Positions 26,366 to 34,895 of a DNA stretch of 40,960 nt are shown piece after piece (within the stretch, counting starts at the first letter, position 1; the number at the start of each line of letters is the position of its first letter). Under the pieces are notes generated by a model. That model was not told the origin of the DNA and searched no databases. It was given only the letters and a program-made list of their open reading frames with translations. Position numbers and translations under genes: made by a program. The stretch is from a bacterium (GTDB lineage Bacteria; SZUA-79; Acidulodesulfobacterales; Acidulodesulfobacteraceae), in the NCBI GenBank assembly GCA_021822485.1, contig JAKAQP010000013.1:1-40960 (forward strand). Reading direction: 5' to 3'.

Positions 26366-28222
26366 TCAATACCCGCAAATTTTTTTTTGAAACTCTTTAG
26401 AGATATATTTCAACCTGTTTAATTCCTGAAATTTAATTACTTTACCTTTTTCGTCTAAATTGCCGCTTTTAATTGCCTCTAATATATCTCTGCATATTTT
26501 ATCTATATTATTAACTTTTAACTTCATAAGAAGTTTCTTAAAATCTTCTCTATTTCCGCTATTTTCCGACATCAAACCTGTATAATAAATCCTTTTCCAT
26601 TTATCGGCGTTAGCGGTTCCAGAAATTATTTCTTCTACTACGCCTTTAATTATTTCTTGATTTGCACCGTTTTTAACGACATTTTGAATTTCTTTGATAA
26701 TATATACGGCATCTTTATCGGAAAATTCATATATTATATCATCGCTTATATACTCTGTCAATACCAAATTGCAAAATATCTTGCTTACGATAATATCTTC
26801 AATGCCCATATCCTCTTTTATTGAAATTTCGGAGGCAGTATCGAAACTATAATCCGTGTTTCCGGTTTCAGTCCCGCTTTTATTCGATTCAATATACCTT
26901 CTTATTACGTTTTCGTTTAAACCGAGCTTATTGGCAAGTACATTTACGTAATGCGAAAATATAATATTATTTCCGATTCTTTTAAAGTACGGTATAACAT
27001 CTTGTATGACGGATATCTTTCTTTTTAAAACACTTTCCTTGTCATTAATTATACCGCTTTTTTTGTTTTTTTCAACATAATAGTCTACCGCAAATTCTAC
27101 CGGCGGTTTTTTGCTTTCGTTAATTAATTTGATAAGGTTTTCGCTTCCAAATTTTCGCACAAAAGTATCCGGATCTTCCCCTCCGCTAAGACAGGCGGCA
27201 TAAATATTCTTATCGGGACTGTCCATGAACTCCCTGAACAGTTCCATGCCTCTATTGATTGCATTAATTCCGGCTTTATCCCCGTCATAAAGCAAAACAA
27301 TTTCATCGCACAATCTCGATAAATTTGAAATATGGTTTTTTGAAAGAGCGGTACCCATCGTAGCTACGATATTTTTAATACCGTTTGCATAAAGCGTTAT
27401 CATATCGAAATAACCTTCTACGACTATAACGGCATTTTCTTTTTTGATAAAAGAAAGAGCTTTGTCTAAACCATACAGGGTATTATTTTTTACGAAAATT
27501 TCGGAATTATTGGTATTAATATATTTTGGAAAGTTTAGGGATAAATGCTCTCCTTCCCGAGCGATAATTCTGGAAGCCAAGGCAACGGGCTCGCCGGTTC
27601 TGTCCATTATGGGAATAATAAGTTTATTGACGAATCTGTCGGCATAAACCTTATTGCGATCCTCTTTTTTAACCAAAAGACCCATATCTACTGCAATATC
27701 GAGATCGGCTTTAACGCTTTTAAACAGTGCTGTTAAACCGTTTCCAAAACCGGCATATCCTAATTTAAAATCTTTTGCAACATTCGCGTTTATACCTCTT
27801 TCGGCGAGATAATTCATTATATGCCGGCTGTTAGAAACATAAACGAAAAGATTTTCGTAATAAAAATTAACGGCAAGATTTATTATTTTTTTAACAGGAT
27901 TTTCGGCTTTGGACGGACTGTCGGTTTTGTGAAATTTTAAATATTCGATTGGAATATTATATTTATTTTTAAGATAATCGACTACTTCGGCAAAAGAATC
28001 ACCCTTGATTTCTTTTAGGAAAGTTATAACATTGCCCCCCTTGCCGCAACCGAAACAGTAGTATAATCCTTTTGCTTCATTAACGCTGAAAGAAGGAGTT
28101 TTTTCGGAGTGAAAAGGACATAAGCCGGTATAATTCCTCCCTGTTTTTTTTAGTTTAACGAAGCCGGATATTTCTTCTACGATATTAACGTAAGACAATA
28201 CGGTTTCTATATTTTTATCCAT
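26366..28222 (-). CDS. dnaG: DNA primase
   Basis: Makes RNA primers at the replication fork. The N-terminal zinc-binding CHC2 domain has C35, H38, C56 and C59 (CPFHSEKTPSF; YYCFGCGKGG). The TOPRIM core has E269 (VIVVEGYFDMI) and the acidic YDGDKAG (313-315). The C-terminal part (about 430-618) would contact DnaB and is poorly conserved. Length 618 is normal. It follows cvpA by 64 bp and precedes rpoD by 6 bp, as in the macromolecular-synthesis operon of many bacteria. Confidence 0.97.
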   Translation of the reverse strand: MDKNIETVLSYVNIVEEISGFVKLKKTGRNYTGLCPFHSEKTPSFSVNEAKGLYYCFGCGKGGNVITFLKEIKGDSFAEVVDYLKNKYNIPIEYLKFHKTDSPSKAENPVKKIINLAVNFYYENLFVYVSNSRHIMNYLAERGINANVAKDFKLGYAGFGNGLTALFKSVKADLDIAVDMGLLVKKEDRNKVYADRFVNKLIIPIMDRTGEPVALASRIIAREGEHLSLNFPKYINTNNSEIFVKNNTLYGLDKALSFIKKENAVIVVEGYFDMITLYANGIKNIVATMGTALSKNHISNLSRLCDEIVLLYDGDKAGINAINRGMELFREFMDSPDKNIYAACLSGGEDPDTFVRKFGSENLIKLINESKKPPVEFAVDYYVEKNKKSGIINDKESVLKRKISVIQDVIPYFKRIGNNIIFSHYVNVLANKLGLNENVIRRYIESNKSGTETGNTDYSFDTASEISIKEDMGIEDIIVSKIFCNLVLTEYISDDIIYEFSDKDAVYIIKEIQNVVKNGANQEIIKGVVEEIISGTANADKWKRIYYTGLMSENSGNREDFKKLLMKLKVNNIDKICRDILEAIKSGNLDEKGKVIKFQELNRLKYISKEFQKKICGY

Positions 28223-28286
28223 AACTTTTTAATTATAATACAATATATAATATAAACCTAAAACAATTAAATACGACGAATAAAAA

Positions 28287-28777
28287 TTAATAAAATCTGT
28301 TCAGATACGGGGATAAAAATTTGCCGGTTTTTAAAAAATAGGGAATAAAACTTTCCGATTTATAATTATTTAAAGTTTTAGCGGTTATTGGAATGGAAAA
28401 AAGAAAGTATAAAATTAAACTCAGTAATAAAAAGGCTTTAATTCCGGCAAAAAAAAACCGCCCATTCTGTTGCAAAATCCTAATCTTACTAAATCTATAA
28501 TTTTTGTAAGTACAAACGATATTACTGCAAAAACTATTACCGTTAATAAAAAAACAGCCGTAAAAACAGCTATTTTTCCAAATTCTTGGTTATTAAACCG
28601 ATGCGCGATGCCGCTTAAATAATAAGAATCGTAATACTTTGAAGTTACGTAAGACGCTCCGTAATATGCAAAAAAAATCCCAAGTATAGATATAGCCTCT
28701 TTTATAAAGCCTCTAAAAAAACCTCTTATCATAATAATGACAAAAAAGACCAAAAAGGCTATATCCAAATAACTCAT
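28287..28777 (-). CDS. cvpA: CvpA family membrane protein, frame interrupted at a T9 run
   Basis: A small inner-membrane protein of the CvpA family (colicin V production; linked to envelope homeostasis). Frame one (28777-28421) gives four hydrophobic stretches starting MSYLDIAFLVFFVIIMIRGFF and reaches NRMGGFF, then diverges to LPELKPFYY and stops. The other frame (28475-28287) continues with FFAGIKAFLLLSLILYFL, the expected last helix. The switch lies at nine T on the coding strand (28457-28449). One extra T would join them into about 163 residues, the normal size. Sequencing error, mutation or slippage are all possible. The gene sits between rpsU (19 bp) and dnaG (64 bp). Confidence 0.75.
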
Positions 28778-28796
28778 AAAATTTATCGGTAAGTTA

Positions 28797-28991
28797 TTAA
28801 TAATTAAAATAATTTTTTTTGGAATTTCTTTTTCTGGAAGCTGCCGCTTTTTTCTTTTTTTTCACACTCGGCTTTTCGTAATGCTCTCTTTTTCTGATTT
28901 CAGAAAGAATGCCTGCTCTTTCGCAAGATTTTTTGAATCTCCTCAAAGCATTTTCGAACGATTCGTTTTCTTTAATTTTTACGATTGACAA
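28797..28991 (-). CDS. rpsU: 30S ribosomal protein S21
   Basis: Small-subunit protein next to the anti-Shine-Dalgarno end of 16S rRNA. The 64 residues ([20 protein letters not shown], then a basic [12 protein letters not shown] tail) match S21. The start must be the TTG at 28989-28991: a stop codon lies two codons upstream in frame and the family N-terminus aligns there. GGAGG lies 12 nt upstream, unusually far, with a weaker TTAGG nearer. It heads the rpsU-cvpA-dnaG-rpoD block, 119 bp after hisIE, with a hairpin in the leader (29023-29051). Confidence 0.94.
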   Translation of the reverse strand: MSIVKIKENESFENALRRFKKSCERAGILSEIRKREHYEKPSVKKKKKAAASRKRNSKKNYFNY

Positions 28992-29022
28992 AACCTAATT
29001 TCGCCTCCTTTTTTTTAATATT

Positions 29023-29051
29023 ACGGTATCGGAATTCAATTCCGGTACCGT
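29023..29051. repeat. REP-like palindrome, copy 2, in the rpsU leader
   Basis: Arms ACGGTATCGGAATT and AATTCCGGTACCGT flank one central base and pair at 13 of 14 positions. The minus strand carries the core GAATTGAATTC, as does the plus strand of the palindrome at 19602-19630. No T-run follows, so it is not a standard terminator for hisIE. As RNA it would form a stable hairpin about 30 nt before the rpsU start, possibly at the very 5' end of that mRNA. Confidence 0.65.
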
Positions 29052-29060
29052 CTCAACATT

Positions 29061-29066
29061 ATTATA
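29061..29066 (-). promoter_or_regulatory. -10 element of a candidate rpsU promoter
   Basis: TATAAT reads on the minus strand at 29066-29061. The matching -35 position is poor (AAGATA). The start site would be near 29054, so the transcript would open almost directly with the hairpin at 29051-29023. Confidence 0.4.
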
Positions 29067-29110
29067 ACTTTTCCCTTATATAGTATCTTATATTTTTTAT
29101 TAATTTGCAA

Positions 29111-29866
29111 CTATTTTTGTTTGCGGTTATTTTTTTCGTCGAGACCGGATACGCCTTCCCTTTTCTTTAATTCATTAATAACGGAATAAAAATCTATTCC
29201 CGAATACACAAGCATAACAGTATAAAAAAACAGCAAATCCGCCGCTTCATAGATAATTTTATCTTTTTCCGAATTGCCTGCAACGGACAAAATGAGTTCA
29301 AGAGATTCTTCCTGAATTTTTTTGCCTATTTTTTCATAACCTTCCTTCATTAGTTTTGCCGTATAAGATTTTTCCGGGTCAGAATTTTTGCGGTCCGCTA
29401 TATGGTCGTATAAAAGTTTTAACGAATAAAATATTGCATCGTTCTTGCTATCGTCTGAAACATCGCCGGATACGGATAATCCGTTGTTTACTTTAGAATA
29501 AAAACAAGATTGATGACCTGTATGACATGCGGGACCTTTTTGAATTATTTTCAATAATATGCTGTCGTTATCGCAATCGAAAAATATTTCTTTTACCGTC
29601 TGCGTATGACCGGAAGTTTCGCCTTTTTTCCATAATTTATTTCTCGACCTTGAAAAATAATGAGCGTAACCCGTTTCTATAGTTTTTCTAAGCGCTTCTT
29701 CGTTCATAAATGCAAGCATTAGTATATCTTTAGTATAATAATCCTGGGCAACCGCCGGAATTAAACCGCTAAGTTTGGAAAAATCTATTTTTTTTAAAAA
29801 CGATTCAAGCGAACTGCCGTCTAATACGTCAACTATTACCGCATTATCTTTATCGTCTTCTTTCAC
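29111..29866 (-). CDS. hisI: Bifunctional PRA-CH/PRA-PH (HisIE)
   Basis: A fusion carrying steps 2 and 3 of histidine synthesis: phosphoribosyl-ATP pyrophosphohydrolase and phosphoribosyl-AMP cyclohydrolase. The HisI domain (about 33-123) has KGETSGHTQ, the metal site DCDND (97-101) and [12 protein letters not shown] with zinc cysteines C98, C114 and C121. The HisE domain (about 146-240) has the EESLELILS and YEAADLLFF helices with the MazG-like acidic residues. Its start overlaps the hisF stop by 4 bp, so translation is probably coupled. It is the last his gene. Confidence 0.96.
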   Translation of the reverse strand: MKEDDKDNAVIVDVLDGSSLESFLKKIDFSKLSGLIPAVAQDYYTKDILMLAFMNEEALRKTIETGYAHYFSRSRNKLWKKGETSGHTQTVKEIFFDCDNDSILLKIIQKGPACHTGHQSCFYSKVNNGLSVSGDVSDDSKNDAIFYSLKLLYDHIADRKNSDPEKSYTAKLMKEGYEKIGKKIQEESLELILSVAGNSEKDKIIYEAADLLFFYTVMLVYSGIDFYSVINELKKREGVSGLDEKNNRKQK

Positions 29867-30618
29867 AATCTTACATTTATCCCTTTTGATTTTAAATATT
29901 TTTTTATGGGTATAATACCTGAATTTTCATAATGAAATATTGAAGCCGCAAGAGCGGCGCCGGCATCGGCTTTTACGAATACTTCCTCTATATCTTTTGC
30001 GTCTCTTGCTCCGCCTGAAGCAATTACGGGTATTTTTACGCTCTGAACTACCATGGACGTTAGATTTATTTCATAGCCGCTTTTTGTTCCGTCTTTATCC
30101 ATGCTTGTTAAAAGTATTTCTCCGGCACCTCTGTTATAAACCTCTTTGGCCCAACGTATTGCGTTAATACCGGAATTTTTCTTTCCTCCGTGCGTAAAAA
30201 CCAAATATTCGTCTCCAACCTTTTTTGCGTCTATAGCTATTACTATGGTCGAAGAACCGAATTTTTTTGCGGCTTCGTCGATAATTTCCGGATTAATAAC
30301 CGCAGAAGTATTTATTGAAACTTTATCTGCGCCGCTGTTAAGAAGATTATGAATATCTTCTATCTCTGAAACTCCTCCTCCCACGCTGAAGGGAATAAAA
30401 ATATTTTCCGAAATCTTCTCGACGAGTTTTAAAATCGTCTTTCTTTTCTCGCTTGAAGCCGTAATATCTAAAAACATTAGTTCATCAGCAAGTTCGTCGT
30501 CATATTTTTTAGCAAGCTCGACCGGATCGCCGGCGCTTTTTAAATCCTCGAAATTTATTCCTTTTACGACTTCGTTGTTCTTAATATCAAGACAGGGTAT
30601 TATTCTTTTTGCAAGCAT
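29863..30618 (-). CDS. hisF: Imidazole glycerol phosphate synthase, cyclase subunit
   Basis: A TIM barrel that joins PRFAR and ammonia into IGP and AICAR. Catalytic aspartates are D11 ([13 protein letters not shown]) and D130 (VIAIDAKKV). [12 protein letters not shown] and [11 protein letters not shown] are the phosphate-binding loops. Length 251 is normal. It works with HisH, two genes upstream, and lies 4 bp after hisA. Confidence 0.97.
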   Translation of the reverse strand: MLAKRIIPCLDIKNNEVVKGINFEDLKSAGDPVELAKKYDDELADELMFLDITASSEKRKTILKLVEKISENIFIPFSVGGGVSEIEDIHNLLNSGADKVSINTSAVINPEIIDEAAKKFGSSTIVIAIDAKKVGDEYLVFTHGGKKNSGINAIRWAKEVYNRGAGEILLTSMDKDGTKSGYEINLTSMVVQSVKIPVIASGGARDAKDIEEVFVKADAGAALAASIFHYENSGIIPIKKYLKSKGINVRL

Positions 30619-30622
30619 AAGT

Positions 30623-31345
30623 TTATCCTAATAAATCATTAGCTTTTTTTAAATCTAACCTTCCGTCGTAAAGAGCTTTTCCTATTATTACGCCTTTTAA
30701 AGAATCTATATTAAGTTCCTTAAGTTTTTTAACGTCGTTTAACTCTGAAACCCCTCCCGAAGCGATTATATCGACTTTCAATTTCGCAAGTTCCGTAACG
30801 AGATTTAAATTAACTCCTTCCAGCATACCGTCTTTTTTAATATCCGTAAATATAAAAGTTTCTATGCCGTATTTTTCTTTTAAGCTTTTTACGGCTTCGC
30901 CCGCAGGGATTTCGACGTACTCTTTCCATCCTGATATAGCTATCTTATCGTCGTACAAATCTATCCCGCCGATAATCCTGCCTCTGTATTTCGCTAATGA
31001 ATCTTTAACGCAATTTATATCTTTAAACAGAATAGAACCTAAAACTATATAAGACGCTCCCGCATTAAAATAACGGTCGATAACGTCATTATTTCTTATT
31101 CCTCCTCCTATCTCCACCGGAATATTTACAGATTTAATTATATCTTTTATTATCTCATAATTATCGGGATTTCCGGACTTAGCCCCGTCAAGGTCCACTA
31201 TATGAAGCCTTTTAGCGCCGTTATTTTGCCAGTTAAGAGCCGCCTCCTCAGGAGAAATTCGATATTCTTTTTTTACGTCGTAATCCCCCATAGTAAGCCT
31301 TACGCACTTAGAGCCCAGTATATCGACGGCAGGTATTATAATCAT
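30623..31345 (-). CDS. hisA: ProFAR isomerase
   Basis: A TIM-barrel isomerase that opens the ribose of ProFAR to PRFAR, fourth step of histidine synthesis. Catalytic D8 (IPAVDILG) and D129 (GGIDLYDD) are present, with VEIGGGIRNND and IASGGVSEL as the phosphate-binding loops and FTDIKKDGMLEG typical for HisA. Length 240 is normal. It is 29 bp after hisH and 4 bp before hisF. Confidence 0.97.
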   Translation of the reverse strand: MIIIPAVDILGSKCVRLTMGDYDVKKEYRISPEEAALNWQNNGAKRLHIVDLDGAKSGNPDNYEIIKDIIKSVNIPVEIGGGIRNNDVIDRYFNAGASYIVLGSILFKDINCVKDSLAKYRGRIIGGIDLYDDKIAISGWKEYVEIPAGEAVKSLKEKYGIETFIFTDIKKDGMLEGVNLNLVTELAKLKVDIIASGGVSELNDVKKLKELNIDSLKGVIIGKALYDGRLDLKKANDLLG

Positions 31346-31374
31346 ATTTTTATTAGATTTATTTTACTTAATTT

Positions 31375-31986
31375 TTAACTTTCTATAAAATTTTTAAGCA
31401 AAGTAAGCCCCTCTTTATGGCTTTTTTCCGGATGAAACTGGCATGCAAAAATATTATCTTTTTTGACGCAGGCTGTAAATTTACCGTAATAATCGCAAAC
31501 CGCCACAGTAATATCTTCTTCGGGAACGCAATAATAAGAATGAAGAAAATAAAAAAAACTTCTGTCTTCTATTCCTTTAAACTCTTTTAAGGGTTTTAAT
31601 ATTTCTATATCGTTCCATCCTATATGAGGAATTAGGTTTACGGCATTTTCGTCGAACTTGACTACTTTTCCTTTAAAAATTCCGAGTCCTTCGCTGTAAC
31701 CGAATTCTTCGGAAGTTTCAAACAAAAGCTGCATTCCCAGACATATTCCGAGAAATTTTTTGCCTGTGGTTATGGCATCTTTAATAGGATTAACCAAGCC
31801 TTTTCTTTTTAAAGTCGCCATAGCGTCCTTGAAACCGCCTACTCCAGGCAGCACTAAATAGGTTGCGTCTTTTATGTCTTCAAAATCGCCGGTTATTTTA
31901 GCGGAATAACCTAAAAAGTTAAAAGCGTTTTTAACGTTTTTAAGATTACCCATGCCGTAATCTATAACGGCTACTTTTTTTTCCAT
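31375..31986 (-). CDS. hisH: Imidazole glycerol phosphate synthase, glutaminase subunit
   Basis: A class I glutamine amidotransferase that feeds ammonia to HisF. The nucleophile is C82 in LGICLGMQLLF, and H185 and E187 in FHPEKS complete the triad. The N-terminal DYGMGNLKNV and LPGVGGFKDAM are family-specific. Length 203 is normal. It is separated from hisB by the amidase gene, unlike the usual hisB-hisH neighbourhood. Confidence 0.97.
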   Translation of the reverse strand: MEKKVAVIDYGMGNLKNVKNAFNFLGYSAKITGDFEDIKDATYLVLPGVGGFKDAMATLKRKGLVNPIKDAITTGKKFLGICLGMQLLFETSEEFGYSEGLGIFKGKVVKFDENAVNLIPHIGWNDIEILKPLKEFKGIEDRSFFYFLHSYYCVPEEDITVAVCDYYGKFTACVKKDNIFACQFHPEKSHKEGLTLLKNFIES

Positions 31987-31998
31987 TTTTTTATATAT

Positions 31999-33027
31999 CT
32001 ATCTTTTATCTATTATAAAATATTTGTAAATAGCGTTGGCTATTGCATCGGCAACCATCTGCCTGAAAGTAGAAGAAGCCAAAAGATGTTCCTCGTAAGG
32101 ATTAGAAATATATGCATACTCTATAACTACGGCGGGCATAGTAGTAAACCTCAATACGTAAAGGTCGTCCCTGAGTATTCCGTCGTATTTTAAGTTTAAT
32201 GTAGATGAAACGTAATGTTCTAAATATTTTGCGAATTGATATGAATTTCTGTGAAAATAATATGTCGTGGTCCCGTAAAGATATGGAACTACCTGAGAAT
32301 TGCAGTATAATCCTATAAATAGATTTGCTCCGCTTTGATTAGCCAGCGCTACTCTTTGCTGAAGGCTTACGAACACGTTAGACGTCCTGTCTATCTCCGT
32401 TTTAATTCCTTTAGCTTCAAGAAGTTTCCTAAGCTTTAAAGCAATGCTTAAGTTAACGAAACTTTCAGGAAGTCCCATAGGTCCTATTCCTCCTGGATCT
32501 ATGCCACCGTGTCCGGCATCTATAAACACGTTAAAATTAACGTTATTTGACAAAACAGCAGGCGCTTTTTCCTCTATGTTAGGTTGTGCTTTTGATACAT
32601 AAACAGCGGTTTCGTATCTGCTATTTCCCTCATAAAATGTCTTCACCTGCGGTTTACGTATTAAATTTTGCCTTAAAACCATATGAACCGAATATTTAGG
32701 CGCAGTGCTAAATTGAGAGTAAGAAACGGAAAATATATTTGGAAAAGGGTTTTTTAACTTATTGCCGTGTCCATACAAAACTGCATGTCCAAAAACTAAA
32801 ATAAAATATTTTTTATATCCGTTTTGAAACAAATAACTCTTATAAAAAGGTTTCTTGCCTGCAGTTAAAATATCTATTGTGCCGTCTGCATGATTTATAA
32901 AAATTCTGTTAATATAAGTTATATTTTGAGAAAAAGCATAAGTTTTTTGCGCCATAGACAGTAAAACTCCTGCTGAAAGGACAAATAGCACAAGGCAGAA
33001 TATTAATAATTTATACGCCTTTTTCAT
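31999..33027 (-). CDS. N-acetylmuramoyl-L-alanine amidase (Amidase_3), zinc site altered
   Basis: A periplasmic AmiA/B/C-like amidase that would release stem peptides from peptidoglycan. Residues 1-32 form a signal peptide or N-terminal anchor. About 33-125 resembles an AMIN-like beta region. The catalytic domain (about 165-342) starts NVFIDAGHGGIDPGG with zinc ligand H173, then E188 (LPESFVNL) and catalytic E303 (AVVIEYAYISNP). In the family a third zinc histidine lies in a SIHANS-type motif; here the sequence is IGLYCNS, with Y241 at that place. The enzyme may bind zinc differently or be inactive. It sits between hisH (12 bp) and hisB (6 bp), clearly inside the his operon. Confidence 0.85.
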   Translation of the reverse strand: MKKAYKLLIFCLVLFVLSAGVLLSMAQKTYAFSQNITYINRIFINHADGTIDILTAGKKPFYKSYLFQNGYKKYFILVFGHAVLYGHGNKLKNPFPNIFSVSYSQFSTAPKYSVHMVLRQNLIRKPQVKTFYEGNSRYETAVYVSKAQPNIEEKAPAVLSNNVNFNVFIDAGHGGIDPGGIGPMGLPESFVNLSIALKLRKLLEAKGIKTEIDRTSNVFVSLQQRVALANQSGANLFIGLYCNSQVVPYLYGTTTYYFHRNSYQFAKYLEHYVSSTLNLKYDGILRDDLYVLRFTTMPAVVIEYAYISNPYEEHLLASSTFRQMVADAIANAIYKYFIIDKR

Positions 33028-33033
33028 TTTTTT

Positions 33034-33711
33034 TTATATGCTTCCTTTTGTAGATGGAATTCCAAAATCGCCGACGATTTCAAGGGCATCCGAAAACGCT
33101 CTTCCGACAGATTTGAAGACCGCTTCGACCATATGATGTATGTTCGATCCGTATTGAATATTTATATGGAGACTTATAAGTGCATTTTTACAAACCGCAT
33201 CGAAAAAAACGTTAGAATATACGTAAAAAAATTTATCTACTAATATTTCACGCGATTCCTGTTTGGAAATCCTTAATGAAGATTTTAAAAATTCTTTACC
33301 AGATTGAGATATATCTTCTCCAATAAATCTGTAGACGAAAAACGACCTGCCGCAAAAATCTGCCGTGGATTGAACAAGCGATTCATCCATAGGAACGGAT
33401 GCGAAACCGTATCTTTTAATACCTCTCTTATCGCCGGATAATTCTTTAAATGCATGGCCTATAACTATACCGGCATCTTCTATGAGATGATGCAGATCGA
33501 CTCCTATATCGCCTTTTGCTTTAAGAGATATATCGCATCCGGAATGTTTTGAAAACTGTTCCAGCATATGATTGAAAAACGGAACGCCGGTATCGATTTT
33601 ATAATTTCCTTTTCCATCGATATTTAATTCCAGTTTTATATCCGTTTCGGTAGTCTTTCTTATAAATTTACCTTTTCTTGCCTTTTTTTTTATCGTATTT
33701 TTTTCCGGCAT
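33034..33711 (-). CDS. hisB: Imidazoleglycerol-phosphate dehydratase
   Basis: A manganese enzyme that dehydrates IGP to imidazole-acetol phosphate. The two metal motifs are DLHHLIEDAG (H74, H75, E78) and the later IHHMVEAVFKS. TGVPFFNHMLEQFSKHSG is family-typical. It is monofunctional: no histidinol-phosphate phosphatase domain is fused. A basic N-terminal stretch of about 15 residues precedes the usual start of the fold. GAAGG lies ten bases before the ATG. An extended -10 motif in the 96-bp gap after hisC may give an internal promoter. Confidence 0.96.
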   Translation of the reverse strand: MPEKNTIKKKARKGKFIRKTTETDIKLELNIDGKGNYKIDTGVPFFNHMLEQFSKHSGCDISLKAKGDIGVDLHHLIEDAGIVIGHAFKELSGDKRGIKRYGFASVPMDESLVQSTADFCGRSFFVYRFIGEDISQSGKEFLKSSLRISKQESREILVDKFFYVYSNVFFDAVCKNALISLHINIQYGSNIHHMVEAVFKSVGRAFSDALEIVGDFGIPSTKGSI

Positions 33712-33756
33712 GCAAATTTTACCTTCCCGAAGAATGTATTATTATACTTTTATTTC

Positions 33757-33765
33757 ATTATAGCA
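33757..33765 (-). promoter_or_regulatory. Extended -10 candidate promoter upstream of hisB
   Basis: TGCTATAAT reads on the minus strand at 33765-33757, an extended -10 with a perfect TATAAT. The -35 region is poor. The start near 33750 would give a 39-nt leader for hisB and the genes after it. This is the only sizeable gap within the his genes. Confidence 0.4.
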
Positions 33766-33807
33766 CATTAGAAACGACAGCAATTATATTTTTTTATAAA
33801 TTCCTTT

Positions 33808-34893
33808 TTATAAATTCTTCGAGAACTCTATAAAATAATCAACTAATTTTTTATTTTCTTTTGCTGTGCCGACGGTTATTCTGTAATAAATCTCCATACC
33901 GCCGGTAAAATTTCTTATTATTATATTATTCCCGTTTAAAAAATTATCGAATTTAATCTTATTTTTTTCGTCATTAAGTTTTATAAGTAAAAAATTTGCG
34001 TCGGAACGATAAACTTTAATAAAAGGCAAAACGCTTAGTTTTTCGTATAAAACTTTTCTCTGTTTTACGGTCTTTTTTATATTTTTTTCAAATTCGTCGA
34101 AATTTTTTAAAAAAAATTCTATGGAACTCAATGTCAAAGAATTTATATTATAGGGTAATTTTATTTTTTTAAATTCGTTTATAAGTTTATCGCCTGAAAA
34201 AAGCAGTCCGAATCTTAATCCTGCAAGCCCTATTTTAGAAAAAGTTTTTAAAACTATTAAATTTTCATACTTCGTCAGTTCATTTAAAAATGACTTTTCG
34301 CCTGAAAAAAATATATATGCTTCATCTACTACGACTAAGTTGTTTTTGTTTTCCAGAAGACCGTATATGATTTTGCGGTCAAAATGATTGCCGGTAGGAT
34401 TATTGGGATAGCTGAAAAAATATAAATTTTTCGTGTTTTTATCTACGACAGACTCAATATTAGCGGGTAAATCAAAATTTTCATCGTTTAATCTTATTAT
34501 TTTTGCGTTTAAATCGTTATATTTAGCTATAATTTCGTACATTGAAAAAGAAGGGGCGGGTATATTTACCGTAACGCTTTTATTTAAACTGAGCAGAATA
34601 ATAGATATAAGTTCATCCGAACCGTTGCCGAAAATAAAATTTTTCGACGAAATACCGTAAAATTTTTCGATTGACTTAAGCAGATTTTTAGAATTTGGGT
34701 CGGGGTAAAGATTTATCAGAGTATTTTTTATATAATCGGCATATTTCTTTTTAATATTTTTGCCAAGAATATAATTAGATTCGTTTGCATCAAGTTTTAA
34801 CGCTTTTTTATGCGCATCCACTTCGTTTACTTGATAAGCTTTTAGCTTACGGACGCTGTCTTTAATAAAATCATCTGTATTAAACGAGGACAT
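33808..34893 (-). CDS. hisC: Histidinol-phosphate aminotransferase
   Basis: A fold-type I PLP enzyme that transaminates imidazole-acetol phosphate with glutamate. The Schiff-base lysine is K220 in LKTFSKIGLAGLRFG; SYPNNPTGNHF and VVVDEAYIFF are the conserved PLP-contact blocks, and KLDANESNY is the N-terminal substrate loop. Length 361 is normal. It follows hisD by 2 bp. HisC enzymes sometimes also act on aromatic amino acids; the his context supports the main role. Confidence 0.95.
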   Translation of the reverse strand: MSSFNTDDFIKDSVRKLKAYQVNEVDAHKKALKLDANESNYILGKNIKKKYADYIKNTLINLYPDPNSKNLLKSIEKFYGISSKNFIFGNGSDELISIILLSLNKSVTVNIPAPSFSMYEIIAKYNDLNAKIIRLNDENFDLPANIESVVDKNTKNLYFFSYPNNPTGNHFDRKIIYGLLENKNNLVVVDEAYIFFSGEKSFLNELTKYENLIVLKTFSKIGLAGLRFGLLFSGDKLINEFKKIKLPYNINSLTLSSIEFFLKNFDEFEKNIKKTVKQRKVLYEKLSVLPFIKVYRSDANFLLIKLNDEKNKIKFDNFLNGNNIIIRNFTGGMEIYYRITVGTAKENKKLVDYFIEFSKNL

Positions 34894-34895
34894 AA

